Of a DNA stretch of 64,000 nucleotides, positions 49,352 to 58,236 are shown piece by piece; position 1 is the first letter of the stretch; the number at the start of each line of letters is the position of its first letter. This stretch comes from Roseococcus suduntuyensis (GTDB lineage Bacteria; Pseudomonadota; Alphaproteobacteria; Acetobacterales; Acetobacteraceae), in the NCBI RefSeq assembly GCF_014196305.1, contig NZ_JACIDJ010000001.1, positions 585,683 to 649,682 of the forward strand, in the 5' to 3' direction. The position numbers were made by a program, and so were the translations under genes. Under the pieces are notes generated by a model. The model was not told where the DNA came from. It saw only the letters and a list, made by a program, of their open reading frames with translations, and did no database searches.

Positions 49352-50974
49352 TCAAGCGGGCGCGGCCTCACGGGCCAGGGCCGTCTCGATCAGGGCGCAG
49401 GTTTCGTCCACGCCCATGATGGCGACGGTGCCGCCGAAGCGCGGCCCCTCGCTCTTGCCCAGCAGCACTTCGTACAGCGCCTGGAACCAGGCGCGGCCGA
49501 CGCCGAGCGAGCCGTCCTTCTTGTTCACCACCGCGAAGGGCTCGCGCCGGCCGGCGTCGTAGACGGCGTTCTGGATGGCGGCCTCCCGCTCCGGCCCAGC
49601 GGGCAGGGCGTCGAACTCGGCGCGCCGCTCGCGCAGCAGGCGGACCAGTTCGCGCATCGCCACGGCTTCCTCGGGCGTGGCGGGGCGGAAGTGGCGCTTC
49701 GGCGCCACCCAGTCGCGCCAATAGGCGCAGGCGTTGCGGACCAGGCGGTCCAGCATGGGCTCATGCTCCGGCGCGGCGTCCGGATAGTATTTGCGGATGA
49801 AGGCCCAGAGCCGCGCGGGGTCGTCGGTGTTGGCGATGCCCGCCAGGTTCAGCAGCGTGGCGTAGGAGATGGGCGGCAGTTTTTCGTTGGGCGCCACGCC
49901 GCCGTGGATGTGCCAGGCGGGGTTCGCGGGGTCGCGCTCGGTGCGCAGCTTCTCCATGCCCGCCATCCAGTCATCCACGGCGCGGGGAATCACTTCCTTG
50001 TGCAGGCGCTTGGCACTTCCGGGCGAGCCGAACATGAAATGGGCCAGACTCTCGGGCGGGCCGTATTCCAGCCATTGCTCGATGGTCAGGCCATTGCCCT
50101 TGCTCTTGCTGATCTTCTGACCGTTCTCGTCGTTGAACAGCTCATAGGTGAAGGTGACGGGCGGCTCGCCGCCCAGCACACGGCAGATGGCGGAACTCAG
50201 CCGCACGCTGTCGATCAGATCCTTGCCGGACATCTCGTAATCCACGCCCAGCGCATACCAGCGCAACGCCCAGTCGGCCTTCCACTGCGCCTTGCAGGCG
50301 CCGCCGGTGACGGGGGTTTCGAAGCGTTCGCCGGTCTCGGGGTCGGTCCAGACGATGGTGCCCGCCTCGGGCCGCGTCTCCTCCACCGGCACCTGCATGA
50401 CGATGCCGGTGCGCGGATGGATGGGCAGGAAGGGCGAATAGGTGGCGCGGCGTTCGGCGCCCAGCGTGGGCAGGATCACCTGCCGCACCTCCTCGTGCAG
50501 CGAGAGCATCCGCAGCAGCGCCGCGTCGAAGCGGCCCGAGGCGTAGTAGTCGGTGGAGGAGGCGAACTCGTATTCGAAGCCGAAGGCGTCCAGGAAGGCG
50601 CGCAGCCGGGCGTTGTTGTGCGCGCCGAAGCTGGGGTGGGTGCCGAAGGGGTCGGGGATGCGCGTCAGCGGCTGGCCGAGGTGCCGCGCCAGCAATTCCT
50701 TGTTGGGAACATTGTCCGGCACCTTCCGCAGCCCGTCCATGTCGTCGCTGAAGGCGATGAGGCGGGTGGGCAGGCCGGTCATGGCCTCGAAGGCACGGCG
50801 GACCCAGGTGGTGCGCGCCACCTCACCGAAGGTGCCGATATGGGGCAGGCCGGAGGGGCCATAGCCCGTCTCCAGCAGCGCCTCGGTTTTGCGCGCCGCG
50901 GCCAGGCGGTCGGCGAGCTTCGCCGCCTCCTCGAAGGGCCAGGCGCGGACGGAACGGAGGGCAGGGTCGGACAT
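49352..50974 (-). CDS. lysS: Class I lysyl-tRNA synthetase
   Basis: A 540-residue class I LysRS, unrelated in fold to the common class II enzyme and typical of archaea and some alphaproteobacteria and spirochetes. HIGH-type motif is [12 protein letters not shown] near residue 42, and KMSKS-type is [14 protein letters not shown] near residue 285. It charges tRNA-Lys for translation; the class I form carries the anticodon-binding domain at the C-terminus. It runs into the mprF-like gene, so Lys-tRNA supply and lysyl-lipid functions are neighbours. ATG at 50974 begins the conserved [17 protein letters not shown]. Confidence 0.94.
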   Translation of the reverse strand: MSDPALRSVRAWPFEEAAKLADRLAAARKTEALLETGYGPSGLPHIGTFGEVARTTWVRRAFEAMTGLPTRLIAFSDDMDGLRKVPDNVPNKELLARHLGQPLTRIPDPFGTHPSFGAHNNARLRAFLDAFGFEYEFASSTDYYASGRFDAALLRMLSLHEEVRQVILPTLGAERRATYSPFLPIHPRTGIVMQVPVEETRPEAGTIVWTDPETGERFETPVTGGACKAQWKADWALRWYALGVDYEMSGKDLIDSVRLSSAICRVLGGEPPVTFTYELFNDENGQKISKSKGNGLTIEQWLEYGPPESLAHFMFGSPGSAKRLHKEVIPRAVDDWMAGMEKLRTERDPANPAWHIHGGVAPNEKLPPISYATLLNLAGIANTDDPARLWAFIRKYYPDAAPEHEPMLDRLVRNACAYWRDWVAPKRHFRPATPEEAVAMRELVRLLRERRAEFDALPAGPEREAAIQNAVYDAGRREPFAVVNKKDGSLGVGRAWFQALYEVLLGKSEGPRFGGTVAIMGVDETCALIETALAREAAPA

Positions 50975-51155
50975 GGGCCTTGGGATGGCAGGGGGCGGGG
51001 CGCCGGTCAATGCGGAAGGGGCGGGCTTTGCACAATCCCGCGCCACCTTGCCGAGCAGGGGCGCAGCGGGCGCATGGCGGGCCATGATGCCCCCTGCGCG
51101 CCCTCTTGGCGCGCCGGCACCTCCCGGCCGAAACAGGCGGGCTGGAGGTGCCGCC

Positions 51156-51356
51156 ATGCCGGAATTCGACCCCGAAGCCTATGCCCGCCAGGCCGCGGCC
51201 GCGGTGGGGCTGCCGCTGCACGAGAAGCATCTGCCAGGGGTGGTGATGAACCTCGCCCTGGCCGCGCGCATGGCCGGGCTGGTGGCGCAGATGCCCCTGA
51301 CCTCGGCCGACGAGGCCGCGCCCGTCTTCACCCCCGCCCGGACGCCGCCCAAGTGA
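51156..51356 (+). CDS. atzG: AtzG-like (DUF4089) small subunit
   Basis: A 66-residue helical protein of the DUF4089/AtzG family, related to GatC, which binds and stabilises the AtzE-type amidase. [19 protein letters not shown] and [19 protein letters not shown] are characteristic. The ribosome site GGAGGTG lies just before the ATG. Its stop overlaps the GTG of the amidase by four bases, so they are co-translated. Related HpxX is found in hypoxanthine/allantoin clusters. Confidence 0.83.
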   Translation: MPEFDPEAYARQAAAAVGLPLHEKHLPGVVMNLALAARMAGLVAQMPLTSADEAAPVFTPARTPPK

Positions 51357-52756
51357 GCGCGGCCGCCCTCGCCGCCGAAATCCGCGCCGGGCGCCGCCGC
51401 GCCATCGAGGTGGTGGAGGCGCACCTCGCCGACATCGCCGCCCGCGACGCGCGCTTCAACGCCTTCACCGAAGTCACCGCCGCCCGCGCACGCGCCGAGG
51501 CCGAAGCGGTGGACGTGGCCGTGGCGGCGGGCCAGGACCCCGGCCCGCTGGCCGGTGTGCCCATCGCCGTGAAGAACCTGTTCGACCTGGAAGGCGTGGT
51601 GACGCTGGCCGGCGCCAAGATCGAGCGCGACAGCCTCCCCGCCCGCGCCGACGCCTTCCTGGTGCGGAAGCTGCGCGAAGCGGGTGCGGTGATGCTCGGC
51701 GCGCTGAACATGGACGAATACGCCTATGGCTTCACCACCGAGAACGCCCATTTCGGCCCCTGCCACAATCCGCACGACCTGACGCGCATCGCCGGCGGGT
51801 CCTCGGGCGGGAGTGCCGCGGCGGTGGCGGCGGGGCTGGTGCCCATCACGCTGGGCAGCGACACCAATGGCTCCATCCGCGTGCCGGCCTCGCTCTGCGG
51901 CATCTGGGGGCTGAAACCCACCTATGGCCGGCTGTCCCGGCGCGGGGCCTTTCTCTTTGTCGGCGCGCTGGACCATCTGGGGCCGTTTGCCCGCGACGTG
52001 GCGGACCTGGCGCTGGCCTACAACGCGCTCCAGGGCGACGACGCCGAGGACCATGCCCAGGCCTGGCGCGGGCCGGAGCCGGTGTCGCTGGAGGGTGGCG
52101 CGGAGGGCCTGCGCATCGGCATCCTGGACGACCATTTCGCCCGCAACGGGCACGCCGAGGCCTTCGCGGCCGTCGCCGCCGTGGCCCGCGCACTGGGCGC
52201 CACCCACCGCGTGACGCTGCCCGATGCCGCCATCGGCCGGGCGGCGGCCTTCCTCATCACCATGGCCGAGGGGGCGAACCTGCATCTGCCCAACCTCCGC
52301 GCCCGGCCCGATGATTTCGACCCCGGCACGCGCGACCGCTTCCTGGCCGGCGCCCTGCTGCCCGCCACCTGGGTGCAGCAGGCACAGCGGGTGCGCGCCG
52401 CCTATCGCGCCCGCGCCCTGGCCCTGTTCGACGAGTTCGACGTGCTGATCGCCCCCGCCACACCCTATGTGGCACCCCCCATCGGCCAGGAGATGATCGA
52501 GGTGGACGGGCAGATGATCCCGGTGCGGCCCAACCTCGGCGTCTACACCCAGCCCATCTCCTGCATCGGCCTGCCGGTCATCGCGGCCCCCGTCGCGGGC
52601 GTGGCGACGCCAGGCAACCTGCCCATCGGCGTCCAGTTGATCGGGGCACCCTGGGCCGAGGACAAGCTGTTCCGCCTGGCCGCGCATCTCGAACGCATCG
52701 GCGCCTGCCGCGCCCCCGAACCAAGGAATGCCCCCAATGGGAACCCCCATGCCTGA
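51353..52756 (+). CDS. atzE: AtzE-like amidase-signature enzyme
   Basis: A 467-residue amidase of the AtzE/HpxY type; AtzE hydrolyses 1-carboxybiuret in cyanuric acid breakdown. The Ser-cisSer-Lys triad is visible: Lys in [13 protein letters not shown] (near residue 77), the Ser pair in [17 protein letters not shown] (near residue 152). GTG start inside the AtzG stop. It is followed by an AtzH/HpxZ-like gene, the usual third partner. No cyanuric acid hydrolase or uricase genes are in view, so biuret, allophanate or oxalurate are all possible substrates. Confidence 0.86.
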   Translation: MSAAALAAEIRAGRRRAIEVVEAHLADIAARDARFNAFTEVTAARARAEAEAVDVAVAAGQDPGPLAGVPIAVKNLFDLEGVVTLAGAKIERDSLPARADAFLVRKLREAGAVMLGALNMDEYAYGFTTENAHFGPCHNPHDLTRIAGGSSGGSAAAVAAGLVPITLGSDTNGSIRVPASLCGIWGLKPTYGRLSRRGAFLFVGALDHLGPFARDVADLALAYNALQGDDAEDHAQAWRGPEPVSLEGGAEGLRIGILDDHFARNGHAEAFAAVAAVARALGATHRVTLPDAAIGRAAAFLITMAEGANLHLPNLRARPDDFDPGTRDRFLAGALLPATWVQQAQRVRAAYRARALALFDEFDVLIAPATPYVAPPIGQEMIEVDGQMIPVRPNLGVYTQPISCIGLPVIAAPVAGVATPGNLPIGVQLIGAPWAEDKLFRLAAHLERIGACRAPEPRNAPNGNPHA

Positions 52757-53135
52757 GATCAACAACCCCGAGGCCCTGGCCGAGCTGACGGCCGCCTTCC
52801 GCCGCTACGAGGTGGCGCTGACCACCAATGACGTGGCCGTGCTGGACGAGCTGTTCTGGGTAAGCCCCCACACCGTCCGCTACGGACCGGGCGAGAACCT
52901 GCACGGCCATGCCGAGATCGCCGCCTTCCGCGCCGCCCGCCCCGGCCCCTTTGGCCGCGAGCTGCTGCGGACCGTGCTGACCACCTATGGAAGCGACTTC
53001 GGCACCGCCAACACCACCTTCCGCCGTGAGGGCAGCCAGCAGATCGGCCGGCAGTCGCAGAGCTGGGTGCGGATGCCGGAGGGTTGGCGCGTGGTGGCGG
53101 CGCATGTCTCGCTGCTGCCACCCGGTGTGGGATGA
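52737..53135 (+). CDS. AtzH/HpxZ-like protein (DUF3225)
   Basis: A 132-residue SnoaL-like protein of the DUF3225/HpxZ family. AtzH removes an amino group from the 1,3-dicarboxyurea product of Atz[43 protein letters not shown] and [22 protein letters not shown] are family signatures. The start at 52737 lies nine bases after AAGGA; ATGs at 52728 and 52749 are alternatives. It overlaps the atzE end by about 20 bases. The three genes atzG-atzE-atzH form one operon. Confidence 0.83.
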   Translation: MGTPMPEINNPEALAELTAAFRRYEVALTTNDVAVLDELFWVSPHTVRYGPGENLHGHAEIAAFRAARPGPFGRELLRTVLTTYGSDFGTANTTFRREGSQQIGRQSQSWVRMPEGWRVVAAHVSLLPPGVG

Positions 53136-53218
53136 TGGGCGTGGGGGAAGTGTAACGAACCCTGGCATTGGCCGTGGGTGGCGCCCAAATCCCGTCCGCA
53201 AGGAATTGGGAGAAGCAT

Positions 53219-53758
53219 ATGGGCAGGAAAGGCATCGCGGCCTGTGCCGTGGCCGCCTTGGGGCTGGGGGCATGCGCCATCCCGCCCCCCAGCGGGCCGA
53301 GCGTCACGGCGCTGCCGCCCGCGGGGAAGGATTTCGCGCAGTTCCAGCGCGAGGATTTCGCCTGCCAGCAGACCGCCTTCCACGCCATCGGCGGTGGTGG
53401 GCCGCAGGTGGCGGCCAACCAGGCGGCTTTGGGCTCGGCCGTGGTCGGCACGGCGCTGGGCGCCACGGCGGGCGCGCTGCTGGGCGCGGCCACGGGCAAT
53501 GCCGGTGCGGGCGCGGCGTTGGGTGCCGGGGTGGGGCTGCTGGGTGGCTCGGCCGTCGGCGCCAACCAGGCCCAGGCCGGCGGCATGGGGCTGCAACACC
53601 GCTATGACGTGGTCTACGCGCAATGCATGGCGGCCGCCGGCAACACCATCCAGGAGCCGCGCGCCGTGGTCACGGTGGTCGAGCCCGTGCCCTACTACTA
53701 TGGCCCCCCGCGCTGGCGCGGCTATTACGGCTATGGCGGCGGCGTGTGGGTGTGGTGA
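53219..53758 (+). CDS. Glycine-zipper lipoprotein
   Basis: A 179-residue envelope lipoprotein: signal and lipobox (AALGLGACAIPP, Cys near residue 19), a short linker with FQREDFACQQTAF, then a glycine-zipper membrane segment rich in GxxxG and GAxxG repeats (ALGATAGALLGAATGNAGAGAALGAGVGLLGG, about 80-120), and a Tyr/Gly-rich tail (YYYGPPRWRGYYGYGG). Such proteins sit in the outer membrane, often without known function. GGGAGA precedes the ATG at 53219. Confidence 0.78.
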   Translation: MGRKGIAACAVAALGLGACAIPPPSGPSVTALPPAGKDFAQFQREDFACQQTAFHAIGGGGPQVAANQAALGSAVVGTALGATAGALLGAATGNAGAGAALGAGVGLLGGSAVGANQAQAGGMGLQHRYDVVYAQCMAAAGNTIQEPRAVVTVVEPVPYYYGPPRWRGYYGYGGGVWVW

Positions 53759-53794
53759 GGAAGCCTTGCTGGCCGGCTGATCCACTGCCTCGGA

Positions 53795-55033
53795 TCAGCC
53801 GCCAACCCTGGCCAGCCGCATGACGAAGAACCCGTCCATGCCGCCTTCCGGCCCCTGATCAGGCCGGGTCCGCAGCGCGCCCTGGGGGGTGATGCAGCCC
53901 TCCAGCCCTGGCAACTCCTCGGGGCGGATGGGGTCGAGGCGCATCCCCTCGGGCAGGGCGGCCAGGTGCGCCTCGCCCTCCTCGGCCTGGAGCGAGCAGG
54001 TGGCGAACACCATCCGCCCGCCCGGCCGCAGCATCCGGGCGGCGGCGTGCAGCAGGCGGCGCTGTTCCTGCGCCAGCTTCGACACATCCTTCGGCCGGCG
54101 CAGATGCGGCAGGTCGGGATGGCGGCGGATGGTGCCGGTGGCGGTGCAGGGCGCGTCGAGCAGCACGGCGTCCAGCGGCGCGGCGGGCTGCCAGCGTGCC
54201 ATATCCTCGCAGACCAGTTCGGGGGCGATGCGAAGCCGCAGCATATTCTCGCGCAGGCGCCCCATCCGGACGCTGTCGCGCTCCACCGCCACCACGCGGG
54301 CGCCGGTCAGGGCCAGTTGCGCCGTCTTGCCGCCGGGGGCGGCGCAGAGGTCGGCCACATGTTCGCCCTCGCGCGCCGCCAGCAGGCGCGCGGGCAGGGC
54401 GGCGGCCATGTCCTGCGCCCAGAAATCGCCCTCGGCGAAGCCGGGCAGTTCCGTGATGCGCGTGCCGGCGGGCAGGCGGGCGGTGCCGGTGGGCAGCAGG
54501 GTGGCGCCCTCGGGCGGGGTGGCGCCGGGGCGCAGGCTGAGGTCCAGCGGCGCCTCCACCCGGTGCGCGGCGGCGATGGGGCGCACCGCCTCGCCATGGG
54601 CGGCGTGCCAGGCGGCCCAGAGCCAGGGGGGTGTGTCCAGCCGCTCGGCGTCCAGGCCGTCCAGCGCGGCGGGCCCGGCCTCGGCCAGGCGGCGCAGCAC
54701 GGCGTTGACCAGCCCGGCCAGCGGGCGTGGGGCCAGCGACACGGCCGAGGCCACGGCGGCATGCGGCGGCGTGCCCAGCAGCAGCAGTTCAGCGGCACCG
54801 ATCCTGAGGGCGCGCAGGGCGGGGGCCGGGGGCGCGCGGCGCAGCCAGGGCTCCATGGCTGCGTCCAGGCTGCCCAGGCGGCGCAGTACGGCTGCGGCGA
54901 TGCGGTGGCCGGCGGCCTTGTCGCGCGGGTCCATGGGGGGCACGCCGTCCAGCGCCTCCTCCAGGGGGCGCTGGGCCTCCAGGACGGTTTCAAGAAGATG
55001 GGAGGCGGCGCGGCGGGCGGGTGAAGCGGACAT
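53795..55033 (-). CDS. rsmB: RsmB/NOP-family RNA 5-methylcytosine methyltransferase
   Basis: A 412-residue SAM-dependent m5C methyltransferase, similar to RsmB (Sun/Fmu), which modifies C967 of 16S rRNA. The N-terminal NusB-like RNA-binding domain (DPRDKAAGHRIAAAVLRRLG) leads to the catalytic domain: SAM motif VADLCAAPGGKTAQLAL (near residue 230), the catalytic-Cys motif DAVLLDAPCTATGTIRRHPD (near 293), and a late GGRMVFATCSL Cys. Start ATG at 55033. Substrate assignment to C967 is by family resemblance only. Confidence 0.87.
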   Translation of the reverse strand: MSASPARRAASHLLETVLEAQRPLEEALDGVPPMDPRDKAAGHRIAAAVLRRLGSLDAAMEPWLRRAPPAPALRALRIGAAELLLLGTPPHAAVASAVSLAPRPLAGLVNAVLRRLAEAGPAALDGLDAERLDTPPWLWAAWHAAHGEAVRPIAAAHRVEAPLDLSLRPGATPPEGATLLPTGTARLPAGTRITELPGFAEGDFWAQDMAAALPARLLAAREGEHVADLCAAPGGKTAQLALTGARVVAVERDSVRMGRLRENMLRLRIAPELVCEDMARWQPAAPLDAVLLDAPCTATGTIRRHPDLPHLRRPKDVSKLAQEQRRLLHAAARMLRPGGRMVFATCSLQAEEGEAHLAALPEGMRLDPIRPEELPGLEGCITPQGALRTRPDQGPEGGMDGFFVMRLARVGG

Positions 55034-55182
55034 CCGCCGGTTTATGGCCGCCCTGCCCCGCCCGTGCTAGAGCGTGATGCGTTGAGGCGGAATCGCCGAA
55101 AACGCTGAATCATCCTTTCAGAAAAAGGCTGGGCCAGGCGGCGTGAGCGCAAGCGAACGCAGCATGGTCTGGACGCCGCGCC
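55034..55182. other. Divergent promoter gap between rsmB-like and dedA genes
   Basis: This 149-base gap separates divergent genes. It holds a hairpin of the repeat-family type (next entry) and little else: no second open frame of coding character, no RNA gene. Promoters of both genes should lie here, but no -35/-10 pair stood out. Confidence 0.35.
55075..55112. repeat. Degenerate single hairpin resembling the 52-bp repeat layout
   Basis: TGAT-GCGTT ... AACGC-TGA-ATCA: outer arms TGAT (55075-55078) and ATCA (55109-55112) pair, then GCGTT pairs with AACGC, with a TGA bulge on the 3' side; an inner GGCG-GAAT-CGCC hairpin fills the loop. The order outer arm, stem, TGA bulge, ATCA is as in the tandem family at 37-45 kb, although the sequence differs. 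Confidence 0.5.
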
Positions 55183-55788
55183 ATGGTGGACATGATCACG
55201 GAATGGGTGTCGGCGGCGGGCTATGCCGGCGTGCTGGCGCTCATGTTCCTGGAGAACCTGTTTCCGCCCCTGCCCTCGGAACTCATCATGCCCTTCGCCG
55301 GCTTCGCCGCCGCGCGCGGGGAATTGTCGCTGACGGGCGTCGTCATCGCGGGCGTGGCGGGCACGGTCCTGGGCAATGCCCTCTGGTTCGAACTGGCCCG
55401 AGCCTTCGGCGCCGACCGCGCCAAGCGCTTCTGCGAACGCTTCGGCCGCTACGCCGGGGTGACGCGCGAGGACCTGGACGCCGCCGAATCCGCGCTTCGC
55501 CGCTGGGGGCCGATGGCGGTCTTCATCGGGCGGATGATGCCTGGCATCCGCACGCTGATCTCCGTGCCTGCGGGGCTGATCGAGATGCCGCGCCACATCT
55601 TCTATGCCTGGACGCTGGCCGGCACCTTTCTCTGGGTCGGTGGCCTCGCCTTGCTCGGCTACATGCTGGAGGACGCCTACACCCGCATCGAGGAGAGCAT
55701 CGGCGGCGCGGGCAAGATCTTCGTGGGCCTGGGCGCGCTTCTGCTGGTGTTCTACGGCTACAGAGCCTGGAAGCGCCGGCGCCGCTGA
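55183..55788 (+). CDS. DedA-family membrane protein
   Basis: A 201-residue inner-membrane protein of the DedA (VTT/SNARE-associated) superfamily, implicated in lipid scrambling and envelope homeostasis. FLENLFPPLPSELIMPFAGFAAARGELSL near the start contains the family's ExxxxP/SE motif, and GRMMPGIRTLISVPAGLIEMP near residue 115 is the second conserved block (GRMMPGxR). About five helices in all. The ATG at 55183 is one of two nearby. Its end overlaps the convergent permease gene by 31 bases. Confidence 0.9.
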   Translation: MVDMITEWVSAAGYAGVLALMFLENLFPPLPSELIMPFAGFAAARGELSLTGVVIAGVAGTVLGNALWFELARAFGADRAKRFCERFGRYAGVTREDLDAAESALRRWGPMAVFIGRMMPGIRTLISVPAGLIEMPRHIFYAWTLAGTFLWVGGLALLGYMLEDAYTRIEESIGGAGKIFVGLGALLLVFYGYRAWKRRRR

Positions 55789-56663
55789 AGGGCGACGGCC
55801 ACCGTCAGCCCCGCCAGCGTGCCGATCAGCCCCGCCGCGCTCAGGGCGAAGTCCAGCCCCAGCGCCGCCGGCAGCGGCCCGGCCAGCAGCACGCCCGCCG
55901 CCCCCAGCCCGGCGCCCAGCGCCGCTCCGCCCCAGACCTGCACGTTGTAGCGGTCGGTCATCAGCCGCAGGGCGGCGGCGGGGCAGACCAGCAGCGCGAT
56001 GACGAGGATGCTCCCCACTGCCTCGAAGGCCGCCACGGCAGCGGCGGCGATCATCAGGTTCAGCAGGATTTCCCAGCGCCCCACGCGCAGCCCCAGGCTG
56101 CGGGCGAAGTCGGGGTCGAAGCAGAGCAGCTTCAGGGGCCGCCAGAAGGCCGCGACGAAGAGGCACGCGGCTAGGGCCACGCCGGCCAAAAGCCCCAATT
56201 GGCGTGGCAACCCGGCCAGCGCCGCCGGGTCCAGCAGCGAGGCCAGGCCCGCCGCCTCCAGCCAGACCAGCGTCTCCAGCTGGCCGAACAGCACGCAATC
56301 AATGTCGAGGTCGGCATTGCGCGCCCCCGTCACCTCCAGCAGCACCAGGCCCAGGGCGAAGAAGCCGGTGAAGACCAGGCCCGTGGCCGCGCCGGCCTCC
56401 ATCCGTGCCGCGCGGCGCACCCAGGTGATGGCGAGCGTCGCCAGCAGCGCCGCCCCCAGCGCGCCCAGCAGCATGGGCCAGGCGCTGCGCAACCCGGTCA
56501 GCGCGAAGCCGACCACGATGCCGGGCAGCACGGCGTGGGAGAGGGCATCGCCCAGCAGGCTTTCCCGTCGCAGCACCAGGAAGCTGCCCAGCAGCCCGCA
56601 GGTGCCCCCGGCCAGCATGGCGGCCAGCAGGGCCGCGAAGTCGAGGCGGAGGAAATCGGTCAT
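55758..56663 (-). CDS. Metal ABC transporter permease 2 (ZnuB/MntD-type)
   Basis: A 301-residue ABC-3 family permease with about eight helices. LVLRRESLLGDALSHAVLPGIVVGFALTG is the characteristic N-terminal block and VLFGQLETLVWLEAAGL and PLKLLCFDPDFARSLGL are conserved loops. A second, distinct permease gene lies just upstream, so this importer has two different transmembrane subunits, as in some Mn(II)/Fe(II) systems (SitCD). Start ATG at 56663 overlaps the previous gene by four bases. It overlaps dedA by 31 bases at the 3' end. Confidence 0.88.
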   Translation of the reverse strand: MTDFLRLDFAALLAAMLAGGTCGLLGSFLVLRRESLLGDALSHAVLPGIVVGFALTGLRSAWPMLLGALGAALLATLAITWVRRAARMEAGAATGLVFTGFFALGLVLLEVTGARNADLDIDCVLFGQLETLVWLEAAGLASLLDPAALAGLPRQLGLLAGVALAACLFVAAFWRPLKLLCFDPDFARSLGLRVGRWEILLNLMIAAAAVAAFEAVGSILVIALLVCPAAALRLMTDRYNVQVWGGAALGAGLGAAGVLLAGPLPAALGLDFALSAAGLIGTLAGLTVAVALQRRRRFQAL

Positions 56664-57499
56664 GCGCGCCGCAGCCGCGAGACACCCAGCGCACCCGCGA
56701 AGAGCACCAGCCCCCCCAGCACCACCGCCGCCCCGGTTGGGATGCTGGCGAAGCGGGTGGACACCAGCGCGCCCCCCGCCCCTGCCACGGCGCCAAAGAC
56801 CGCAGCCAGGGCAAGCATTCCCGGCAAGCGCGCCGCCAGCAGCCGGGCGGCGGCGGCCGGCACCACCAGCAGCGCCACCACCAGCACCAGCCCCACCGCG
56901 GGCAACCCCGCCACGCAGACGGCCAGCAGCAGACCGAGCAAGGTGAGATCCAGCGCCCGCACGGGCAGGCCCTGGGCGCGGGCGAAGGCCTCGTCGAAGC
57001 AGAGCGCCCGCAAGGGTTGGAACAGCGCCACGGCCACCGCGACGCAGCCCAGGGCCAGCGCGCCGGCCAGGATGGCGTCGCTCTCGGTCAGGGTGGCCGC
57101 CTGGCCCAGGATGAAGCTGGACAGCCCGGCCTGGGCCACGCCCGGCAGGGTCTGGGCGATGGAAAGCCCCACCGTGCCGAGCGCATAGAAGGAGGACAGC
57201 ACCACGGCGATGGCCGCATCGGGCCGGATGCGGCCAGACGCCGTCAACCGCCGCAGCGCCAGCAGGCCCAGCACGCCGGTCAGCGCCGCGCCCAGCAGCA
57301 GCGGCGCCAGCGCCCGGCTTTCGCCGCCCAACAGCGAGACGATCATGGCGGCCAGCACCACGCCGGGCAGGGCCGCGTGGCCGATCGCATCCGCCAGCAA
57401 AGCGCGGCCGCGCAGCAGGGCGAAGCTGCCCACCACGCCCGCCGCCACCCCAAGTGCGGCGCAGCCCAGCAGCACCACCAGCGTGTTGTGGCCGATCAC
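56660..57499 (-). CDS. Metal ABC transporter permease 1 (ZnuB/MntC-type)
   Basis: A 279-residue ABC-3 family permease. FALLRGRALLADAIGHAALPGVVLAAM and SSFILGQAATLTESDAILAG match the ZnuB/MntB type, with PLRALCFDEAFARAQGL as the coupling loop. It is about as related to the following permease as paralogs of the Sit/Mnt type are. It overlaps the ATPase gene by four bases upstream and permease 2 by four bases downstream, so the four genes are translationally coupled. Confidence 0.88.
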   Translation of the reverse strand: MIGHNTLVVLLGCAALGVAAGVVGSFALLRGRALLADAIGHAALPGVVLAAMIVSLLGGESRALAPLLLGAALTGVLGLLALRRLTASGRIRPDAAIAVVLSSFYALGTVGLSIAQTLPGVAQAGLSSFILGQAATLTESDAILAGALALGCVAVAVALFQPLRALCFDEAFARAQGLPVRALDLTLLGLLLAVCVAGLPAVGLVLVVALLVVPAAAARLLAARLPGMLALAAVFGAVAGAGGALVSTRFASIPTGAAVVLGGLVLFAGALGVSRLRRA

Positions 57500-58236
57500 G
57501 CCGCCGCCTCGGTGGGCGCGCGGCCGGGCAGGCCGCCGAAGGCGCGGGCAATGGCGGGTTCGGTGAAGGCCTCCTCCACCGTCCCGGCGGCCACCACCCG
57601 CCCGGCCAGGATCAGCACCTGGTCGAAATGCGCCTGCACCAGCGAGAGGTCATGATGCACCATCAGCACCGACTTCCCCGCGCGAACAAGGCCATGCAGC
57701 ACGGCGAGGATGGTCTGCTCGGTCACCACATCCACGGCGGCCAGCGGCTCGTCCATCAGGAAAAGGTCCGCCTCCTGCGCCAGGGCGCGGGCCAGGAACA
57801 CCCGTTGCTGCTGCCCGCCCGAGAGCCGGCCGATCTGCCGGTCGGCGAAATCCGCCATGCCGACGGCGCCGAGCGCGTCGCGGGCGGCCTCGCGCTCGGC
57901 GCGCGGCAGGCGGCCGAACCAGCGGGTGCGCGGCAGCCGGGCCATTGCCACCACATCCAGCGCGCTCGCTGGAAAATCCCAGTCCACGCTGGCCCGTTGC
58001 GGAAGGTAGGCGAGGCGCGGGCGCGCCTGTTCCAGCGGCAGCCCGAAGAAGCGCACCTGGCCCTCTGCCGTTGGGATCAGCCCCAGCGCGGCCTTGAGCA
58101 GGGTGGATTTCCCGGCGCCATTCGGCCCCAGGATGGCGGTGAGGCCGGGCGCGGCTGTCCAGCTCACGCCGGTCAGCGCCGCACGCTCGCCATAGCGGAC
58201 GGTGAGGCCCTGGATCTCGACCGGGGGCGCGCTCAC
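57496..58236 (-). CDS. Metal ABC transporter ATP-binding protein
   Basis: A 246-residue ATPase of the ZnuC/MntA class. Walker A is LGPNGAGKSTLLKAALG near residue 38; the signature is GRLSGGQQQRVFLARALAQEADLFLMDEPLAAVDV with Walker B immediately after; the H-loop is VLMVHHDLS. Length and order fit the family. It overlaps the binding protein gene by four bases upstream (its ATG sits in the TGA region) and permease 1 downstream. Confidence 0.92.
   Translation of the reverse strand: MSAPPVEIQGLTVRYGERAALTGVSWTAAPGLTAILGPNGAGKSTLLKAALGLIPTAEGQVRFFGLPLEQARPRLAYLPQRASVDWDFPASALDVVAMARLPRTRWFGRLPRAEREAARDALGAVGMADFADRQIGRLSGGQQQRVFLARALAQEADLFLMDEPLAAVDVVTEQTILAVLHGLVRAGKSVLMVHHDLSLVQAHFDQVLILAGRVVAAGTVEEAFTEPAIARAFGGLPGRAPTEAAA

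Noticed and set aside
49196-52756. 1,186-codon frame spanning lysS antisense and atzE
   Set aside because: Only the end is real: the atzE amidase from 51353. The rest is a shadow of lysS.
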